A DNA stretch of 10,699 nt. Source: Candidatus Geocrenenecus sp. JGI 0000106-J15. Lineage in GTDB: Archaea > Thermoproteota > Nitrososphaeria_A > Caldarchaeales > Wolframiiraptoraceae. A program made the translations under genes and the position numbers. The DNA lies in NCBI GenBank assembly GCA_000405685.1, contig ASPF01000023.1, positions 1-10,699 on the forward strand. The letters are read 5' to 3'. Shown here in pieces: positions 6,497 to 10,699 of this stretch. Every line of letters begins with the position of its first letter. Positions within the stretch are counted from its first letter, which is position 1. The notes under the pieces were generated by a model that did no database searches, was not told the DNA's origin, and saw only the letters and a list, made by a program, of their open reading frames with translations.

Positions 6497-6530
6497 AGGT
6501 CTTGTTGCATTACATGTCTGTATTACTAAC

Positions 6531-6537
6531 ATATAAA
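6531..6537 (-). promoter_or_regulatory. TATA box of vapBC module 1
   Basis: The minus strand reads TTTATAT inside TTTAAATGTTTATATG. A start 26 nt downstream falls near 6508, giving a 12-nt leader before the ATG at 6496, which is the main reason for preferring that start. Confidence 0.6.
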
Positions 6538-6689
6538 CATTTAAATCGAGCAAGCTTAGAAAACGTCTCCAGCTGGAATAACACCCAGTAGCCGGTCTGC
6601 TATGTAAGATGAAGATACCCTACTCAAAGAGTCTAAAGGCTTAGTCGCTAGGTATAGTAGACTGTAAAAACTAAGGCCCCCATCTAATA

Positions 6690-6900
6690 GAGTTTTTGTT
6701 TTTTCATGAGTATGTTTTTATTATCGCTATTGCGGATGCATGGTCTTCTATCAACCAAACAATTTAACAATTTATATTACTATAGAATCAGAATCTCTCA
6801 ATCTTCTGTTTTAGATATCTGGAAAAACTCTCAATATTATTACGTATACTAAACGTTTGGGACTTGTATCCTAGGATAGCTAAAGACCCTTCACTTTTTA
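6690..6900 (-). pseudogene. IS6-like transposase, C-terminal remnant
   Basis: The minus strand reads LGYKSQTFSIRNNIESFSRY then LKQKIERF, a stop, and further on IEDHASAIAIIKT. These match, in order, the LGxxxxTF, RNxVERFFRYLKQR and IEDYASTIAIIR segments of the copies at 4355-4687 and 10485-10699. Several stops and base changes show long decay. No terminal repeat is evident. Bases 6554-6689 and 6901-7022 show nothing recognisable. Confidence 0.65.
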
Positions 6901-7022
6901 TTACCTTTAAAAGAGTTGGAGAACCATGCCACAATATACGTACAATCAACACATGTCTCCTAGCCTTTGAACATACCTACTTATCCCACACCATCTAAAT
7001 AACGATAAAGATCACTAGTAAA

Positions 7023-7274
7023 TCATCGTTCATAAACTTCTCGACGGTGCCCAACGGTGCGAACAATCACTTTATCCCCAGTCAAACTATAAATAACCCT
7101 AAACTCTCCAACACGGAAAGAATCCACTTAAACGCCCAAAAAGACGCTTACCATGAAAAGGATCATTCTCTAAAACTTTTATTTCCCTCAAAGTCTAATC
7201 TGCACCTGCTTATCCAACCTCCTGACTTTTCTTAGGAACTCCCTAGTAAACAATAGCTCATACTTCTTTTTCAT
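7023..7274 (-). pseudogene. RelE/ParE-family toxin, frameshifted
   Basis: The frame opens with ATG at 7274: MKKKYELLFTREFLRKVRRL then DKQVQIRL and a stop. Shifting frame restores REIKVLENDPFHGKRLFGRL and SGF, and a second shift restores FRVGEFRVIYSLTGDKVIVR then TVGHRREVYER with a stop at 7023. Joined, it is about 84 residues, the normal RelE/ParE size, with the family's KxLxxNPxxG, LxG.xRxRVGxYRVIY and HRxxVY segments in the right order. RelE toxins cut mRNA on the ribosome. The two shifts compensate each other, but stops lie between them, so this copy is dead unless they are sequencing errors. It overlaps the antitoxin-like frame by 17 nt, as in an operon. Confidence 0.78.
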
Positions 7275-7485
7275 CTAAACCCAGCTCTTTTAAAAGCTGC
7301 TTAAAACCCAGCAACCTACCGCCAAGAATATCTCTTTTACTAGCCTCAATACTTCTCAACAGTTCTTCATCACCCAAAACCTCAATAGTTTCAAGAAGCT
7401 CTTCTATAATTATACGCAGTTTAGGAACTTCTTCAGCTAGAATCCGCAGATGCCTCCTATCTTCCTCGGTGAAAGTAACCTCAAC
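7258..7485 (-). pseudogene. RelB-like antitoxin, start codon missing
   Basis: An uninterrupted minus-strand frame of about 75 codons reads VEVTFTEEDRRHLRILAEEV, then PKLRIIIEELLETIEVLGDE, and ends with GFKQLLKELGLDEKEV and TGA at 7258. This is the archetype of the acidic, helical antitoxin paired with archaeal RelE (ELLETxEVLxDEExxxxI). No ATG, GTG or TTG occurs in frame between the upstream stop and VEVTFTEE, so the start has been lost or a non-standard start is used. A TATA-like TTTATATTTA lies just before the first conserved codon. It overlaps the broken toxin gene downstream. Confidence 0.72.
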
Positions 7486-7593
7486 TAAATATAAACACCA
7501 AGCAAAGTGTAACCAACGTAACTAATAAAACTTCTCAAAATAGACATGTTAACCAAAAGTCTAGAGAAGTAATCGTTTTTGATTATTTTATCG

Positions 7594-7746
7594 TTAAAAC
7601 GGTTCTATAGATAAAACTTGCTGGCTTTCCAGTAGAATTTTAAGCAATTCACGTCCTTTATCAATAGTCCTAGACAAAACTGGTGGGCATGTAACATCGC
7701 TTGAAAAAGCTCTCCAGACGCTATGTAGAATCTTATTACAGAGCAT
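7594..7746 (-). CDS. Possible small ORF or gene remnant, 50 residues
   Basis: An ATG-started frame of 50 codons beginning MLCNKILHSVWRAF and ending LKILLESQQVLSIEPF. The second half is charged and helix-like. I recognise no family. No clear ribosome-binding site is present, and a different minus-strand frame is also open here, so it may be chance or the tail of a dead gene. The rest of 7486-7796 shows nothing I can name. Confidence 0.2.
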   Translation of the reverse strand: MLCNKILHSVWRAFSSDVTCPPVLSRTIDKGRELLKILLESQQVLSIEPF

Positions 7747-7796
7747 TTAAAGATGTATGTGATGCCCGAAGAGGTTGAACTTGGTAAACGAATTAG

Positions 7797-7807
7797 TTTA
7801 TATTTTA
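7797..7807 (+). promoter_or_regulatory. TATA box of vapBC module 2
   Basis: TTTATATTTTA is followed 26 nt later by a predicted start near 7828, leaving about 11 nt before the GTG start of vapB. Box and leader length closely copy those of module 1. Confidence 0.6.
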
Positions 7808-7838
7808 GTTTACCTATTAGAATACTTGTGAGACACTT

Positions 7839-8066
7839 GTGAGCGAGGTCATAAGCTTTAAAGTCTCTAAGGAGATAAAGGAGAAGTATGAGCAGCTGAA
7901 AGACGTCATTGACTGGCCTGCAGAGTTGAGAGCTTTTGTTGAAGAGAGGATCCGGAAAGCTGAGAGAAAACGTATCATACATAAGATACTTGAGAAGAAA
8001 ACTCGAGAGATTCTTCCAAGAGGGTCTGTCGTAGCAGCTATAAGGGAGGATAGAGAAGGTGATTGA
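7839..8066 (+). CDS. vapB: VapB-family antitoxin (module 2)
   Basis: The 75-residue product starts at GTG 7839 (VSEVISFKVSKEIKEKYEQL), which gives the same length and layout as VapB of module 1: a DNA-binding N-terminal strand and helices, WPAELRAFVEERIRKAERKR, and the tail VVAAIREDREGD. The two antitoxins are paralogues with shared positions through the whole length. It overlaps vapC by 8 nt. The GTG is favoured by the TATA spacing; a nearby GTG at 7829 is stopped at once. Likely autoregulated with its toxin. Confidence 0.88.
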   Translation: MSEVISFKVSKEIKEKYEQLKDVIDWPAELRAFVEERIRKAERKRIIHKILEKKTREILPRGSVVAAIREDREGD

Positions 8067-8439
8067 TGCATCAGTTATAGCGAAACTGATAATGCGTGAA
8101 GAAAATTACGTTGAAGCTGCTAGGGAGATAGAGGCTGATGATGAAACACTCGACCTAGCCATGTTGGAGGTGGTGAATGTAATCTTAAAGTACCATAAGA
8201 GAGGGAAGCTCTCCATGCAAGAGGCGCAGGAGAGATTTGAGGAGTTGAGAGAGCTTTCGGAAACGCTTAGAATCCTCGACTTCAAGAAGTTCTCAGAGCA
8301 AGCATTTGAGCTTGCGATAACAACAAACTTGACGATCTACGACTCTCTCTACATAGTCAGCTCCAGCAAGCTGGTGACTTCGGATGTTAAGCAGGCTGGC
8401 ATCGCCGAGCGATATGGAAGAAAAGTAGTGTTAATCTAG
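8059..8439 (+). CDS. vapC: VapC-family PIN-domain toxin ribonuclease (module 2)
   Basis: A 126-residue PIN-domain protein starting at GTG 8059, overlapping vapB. The acidic site is complete: Asp3 in MIDAS, Glu37 in LEVVNVILK, Asp95 in LTIYDSLYIV and Asp109 in VTSDVKQ. It should be an active Mg-dependent ribonuclease restrained by the VapB just upstream. It is related to the module 1 toxin (shared YDSLYI and TSD segments) but shorter at the start and clearly diverged, so the targets and the pairing may differ. A GGGAGG motif lies about 12 nt before the GTG, inside the vapB coding region. Confidence 0.92.
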   Translation: MIDASVIAKLIMREENYVEAAREIEADDETLDLAMLEVVNVILKYHKRGKLSMQEAQERFEELRELSETLRILDFKKFSEQAFELAITTNLTIYDSLYIVSSSKLVTSDVKQAGIAERYGRKVVLI

Positions 8440-8469
8440 AAGCCTGTCCAAAGCATAGTCTGGCTATCC

Positions 8470-8538
8470 TGAAATCTCTTCATACAACATAAACTATAAA
8501 GATAGTAGATACTAAAATGCTTATCTGGACACTATGCA
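8470..8538 (+). mobile_element. Right-end fragment of the 3202-3597 type element
   Basis: Aligns with the last 80 or so bases of the element at 3202-3597: the shared aaactataaagatag block is followed by the terminal repeat cttatctggacactatgca (8520-8538), which matches the reverse complement of the left repeat at 3202-3220 in 17 of 19 positions. The rest of the element is absent. It starts just after vapC of module 2. Confidence 0.7.
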
Positions 8539-8581
8539 ACTCCTTGTGGTTAAACTAGGAATATAACGGTTTAGATAATGA

Positions 8582-9082
8582 TTAATGAATACTTTCTAGA
8601 ATTATCTTAGCAGTTAGCATTGCCGCCTTCCTAACTACTTGAGGGCATCCTAGTGGACCATGAGCTCCTACTTCCATAAACTTTCTTCTATCCTCCTCAA
8701 CTCTAAGATTAAAGCTTCTTCCAAATAGTTTTCTCTGAATATCATGGCATTTCACGCTTCCAAACTCTTCTCTAAATTCTTCATACAATCTTATCGATAA
8801 CTCCATAGTCTTGAGATATCCACTGGATACCGTTGATTCTTCAAGCCTATCCCTTCCATGAACTAGACTTATAGCCATAATTCCTCCTATCAGTGATCCG
8901 CATACCTCTCCTGCTCTCGCAACTCCACCAGCAAATGCTGTGGCAGCCTTGAACGTTAAGCTGTCTCCAATATTTAAGCTGTCCTGTATAGCTTTCAGTA
9001 CACATTGAGAACAACCATGATATGTAAACTCATAATAGTAAGCTAAATCACCTATTTTCTTGATTACTTCCTCAATGTTCAT
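8582..9082 (-). CDS. C_GCAxxG_C_C family putative redox protein
   Basis: The 166-residue product belongs to the C_GCAxxG_C_C family, named for conserved cysteines thought to bind a metal or redox centre. Visible are Cys24 and Cys27 in HGCSQCVL, GGVARAGEVCGSLIGGIMAI with Cys61, Cys112 in VKCHDIQ and Cys146 in GPLGCPQVVRKAA. The family motif GCAxxG is CGSLIGG here, so Ala is replaced by Ser. Length is normal and the protein is cytoplasmic. Members often lie near electron-transfer genes, but no such neighbour is seen, and the function is not established. The start is ATG with a TATA box that predicts a 13-nt leader containing AAGGA. Confidence 0.88.
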   Translation of the reverse strand: MNIEEVIKKIGDLAYYYEFTYHGCSQCVLKAIQDSLNIGDSLTFKAATAFAGGVARAGEVCGSLIGGIMAISLVHGRDRLEESTVSSGYLKTMELSIRLYEEFREEFGSVKCHDIQRKLFGRSFNLRVEEDRRKFMEVGAHGPLGCPQVVRKAAMLTAKIILESIH

Positions 9083-9116
9083 ACAAATCCTTAGATTTTA
9101 GAGTTTACGACTAATT

Positions 9117-9125
9117 GATAAATTT
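9117..9125 (-). promoter_or_regulatory. TATA-like box of the C_GCAxxG_C_C gene
   Basis: The minus strand reads AAATTTATC; 26 nt downstream is near 9095, about 13 nt before the ATG at 9082. Confidence 0.5.
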
Positions 9126-9154
9126 AACCTATAGATGGAGGTCGAAAACTACTT

Positions 9155-9545
9155 ACATCAATCCATGTAGAGTTCATCGACTATGATAACTCCAGTGATT
9201 CTGAGCTGAGAAGAGTAACCAGAAAATAGTTTCTGAACCAGATATGTAGGCTCTACACAAATCTTTGTCAGATAATTAATATTCTATTTCTATCTATTCA
9301 TGCTTCTGCTCTTCATCCTCGCTACTCTCTTTTGAGACCACCTTAGTTTAGAACCTTTGATCTCTCACTGACTACTTCGTAATTTTATGCATAACATTGT
9401 TAGCGCAGTTCCTCTCCCTGAACAATGTTTTTTGGAGAACTATTCTCTTCTCAGGAAGTTTTGAATCTTACCTCAAGGCCGGTCGATGCCGTGTAGTTCC
9501 TCTTTACTTTCTAGCACTCAAGTGACATAAGATTAAACTCTCCTG
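9155..9545 (-). pseudogene. tnpB: TnpB (IS200/IS605 OrfB) remnant
   Basis: Across several frames the minus strand gives, in order, KRIVLQKTLFRERN, NNVMHKITK with a stop, WSQKRVARMKSRSMNR, and VEPTYLVQKLFSGYSSQLRI then TG and LYMD. These fit the TnpB order: the RxRxxxxxHKIT helix, the segment after the RuvC Glu that ends in KSRSMNRR, and the YVxPxYTSxxCxxCGxxLRxTG zinc-finger region. The zinc-finger cysteines are lost and many stops are present, so this RNA-guided nuclease relic is dead. An upstream part that may include AAGEFNLMSLE extends the similarity to about 9545. No tnpA and no element ends were identified. Confidence 0.6.
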
Positions 9546-9610
9546 CGGCAGAGCTAGCAACCTTACATACTTTATCTAATTCCTTGGGCTACAGGTTCCA
9601 AGTTGAGATG

Positions 9611-10465
9611 CTAAGCTAATGCTACAAGTACAGCTCCTAGAATGATAGTTACAGCGCCAACTACAAGTTTAGGCGTTATCTTCTCTATACTTTTAAGATA
9701 GTATCGTATGAGGAGGAATATGAATAGAGGCTCTACTTGAATTAGTGGTGTAACTGTTGAGACGTTACCATATCTAAGAGCGTAAAACAGTAGAAGATGC
9801 CCTATACAGATCCCTACACCAGGCTTCCAGAATAGCTTAAAGGAGTGCTTGTTAAGCGTTGCTGGGCTCTTAAGCATTATGGGTAAGTAGAGAAGAAAAG
9901 CGGCAGCATATCCTATAGAGACACCCATGATCGGTACGTCATATACGTTTAGCCCCTCCTTCTTAACAACATACGAGAGCCCAGCTAGTATTGCTGCCAA
10001 GAATGGATAAATCAGCTTCTTTACGTCACCCCTGAATGCTTCACCACCATACATGGCCCTCTGCACTATAATGGCTCCAAACATGACACAGACTACACCT
10101 AGCCATGCCCCAAATGTTAACTCTTCACTCAGTAGCAATGCTGCGGTCAAGGAGCTGAATACAGGATATGAAGAGTATATAGATGCGTTTACCGATGCTC
10201 CAACTTCTTCCATGCCTTTAAAGTAGAGGAGTCTAACGAGCCCAGGCGAAATAAAGCCTGCAAGCATGAATAGGGAGAAACCATACATATTAACAGACTC
10301 TATGGGAGTTAATAATATGGATAGAGGTGTAAAAACAATGACTCCAACGATAGTAATGACTAGGGATATCGAGATGAAGTTTGACGAATCCAACCCCCTT
10401 CTAATGTAGACAACAGATGAAGCCCAAGTCAAAGCCGTTAATATAGCTAAAATAATGCTAATCAT
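9611..10465 (-). CDS. EamA/DMT-family membrane transporter
   Basis: With the ATG at 10465 the product is 284 residues with about ten hydrophobic helices, the usual drug/metabolite transporter size. It has two EamA repeats, roughly residues 1-137 and 150-284; the first opens MISIILAILTALTWASSVVY, and the first repeat closes with LSEELTFGAWLGVVCVMFGA, a family hallmark. It acts in the cytoplasmic membrane; the substrate (an amino acid, metabolite or drug) cannot be told. A longer frame starts at TTG 10495, but that codon is inside the terminal repeat of the adjacent IS fragment, so the ATG is preferred. No partner gene is nearby. Confidence 0.88.
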   Translation of the reverse strand: MISIILAILTALTWASSVVYIRRGLDSSNFISISLVITIVGVIVFTPLSILLTPIESVNMYGFSLFMLAGFISPGLVRLLYFKGMEEVGASVNASIYSSYPVFSSLTAALLLSEELTFGAWLGVVCVMFGAIIVQRAMYGGEAFRGDVKKLIYPFLAAILAGLSYVVKKEGLNVYDVPIMGVSIGYAAAFLLYLPIMLKSPATLNKHSFKLFWKPGVGICIGHLLLFYALRYGNVSTVTPLIQVEPLFIFLLIRYYLKSIEKITPKLVVGAVTIILGAVLVALA

Positions 10466-10484
10466 AATGCTGCTAAAATAAATT

Positions 10485-10699
10485 GATCCAGTCAACTTTT
10501 ACTTAGACTTTTCCCTTCATGTCTTTAGATGAGACTCTAGTTGAGATGCATGGTTTCAGAGCCTACGTATGGTCTGCTATGATACATTCACTAGAGGTTT
10601 AGCAAAAGGAATATTGTTGAGAAGTTCTCACGATACATAAAACAGAGAACTAGGAGGTTTTATAATACTATAGATTGTCGGAATGTTAAGCCGATAGAA
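10485..10699 (+). mobile_element. IS6-like element fragment, cut by the window end
   Basis: Begins with the terminal repeat gatccagtcaac (10485-10496), followed by an acttttacttagactttt stretch that matches the 5' end of the element at 4355-4687. Then come SLDETLVEMHGFRAYVWSAM, the first catalytic-Asp segment (DET...YVW) of an IS6/IS240-like transposase, and, after a deletion and frame change, NIVEKFSRYIKQRTRRFYN followed by RNVKPIE. The last bases, aagccgatagaa, match the 4355-4687 copy. The part between the first Asp and the Glu segment is largely gone. The 3' end lies beyond the window. Confidence 0.72.

Noticed and set aside
6497..6553. N-terminal extension of VapB module 1 from 6553.
   Set aside because: The extension contains the TATA box, and the shorter form matches the length of the paralogue.
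7047..7235. Plus-strand 62-residue frame.
   Set aside because: Antisense to the degenerate RelE toxin; the Pro/Asn/His-rich product lacks protein character.
7605..8071. Minus-strand frames 7605-7982 and 7817-8071.
   Set aside because: They cover the vapB module 2 gene and its promoter in antisense; vapB has clear homology and a proper promoter.
10466..10495. TTG start at 10495 for the transporter, adding 10 residues.
   Set aside because: The TTG lies in the terminal repeat of the adjacent element, and the ATG at 10465 begins right at the first membrane helix.

Overview
The window looks like chromosome from a hyperthermophilic archaeon, most likely a crenarchaeon (Thermoproteota). Support: AT-rich DNA; TATA-box promoters about 26 nt before very short leaders; GTG and TTG starts; two VapBC toxin-antitoxin pairs; an archaeal-type threonine-rich surface protein; and many decayed insertion sequences with archaeal-style DDE transposases. 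The genus cannot be told from this alone. No rRNA, tRNA or CRISPR array was seen.

Layout. 1-1.6 kb: the 3' end of an IS5-like transposase (minus strand), a membrane-anchored surface protein (352-1458, minus), and the 3' end of an IS6-like element. 1.67-2.18 kb: a WYL-domain protein broken by one frameshift exactly before the WYL motif. 2.2-2.5 kb: a decayed DDE transposase. 2.54-3.16 kb: an acylphosphatase fused to a heptad coiled coil. 3.2-3.6 kb: an internally deleted insertion sequence with both inverted repeats. 3.66-4.01 kb: a small retropepsin-like aspartic protease. 4.0-4.7 kb: an unidentified relic and a 333-bp deleted IS6-like element. 4.72-5.57 kb: an orphan 280-residue protein. 5.58-5.85 kb: a second IS5-like remnant, sharing a 38-nt exact inverted copy with the first.

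5.87-8.44 kb is a toxin-antitoxin island: vapBC on the minus strand, a degenerate relBE-type pair on the minus strand (frameshifted, easy to miss), and a second, paralogous vapBC on the plus strand, separated by transposase debris. 8.47-8.54 kb carries the right end of the same element family as 3.2-3.6 kb. 8.58-9.08 kb is a C_GCAxxG_C_C redox-type protein. 9.15-9.55 kb is a badly decayed TnpB. 9.61-10.47 kb is an EamA/DMT transporter, and the window ends inside another IS6-like fragment whose terminal repeat lies 20 bp from the transporter start.

The genes do not form one pathway. The region reads as an accessory island in which insertion sequences have repeatedly landed next to gene starts and then decayed. 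The two vapBC pairs are the only clear operons. The least-explained intact genes are the acylphosphatase/coiled-coil fusion and the orphan at 4723-5565.
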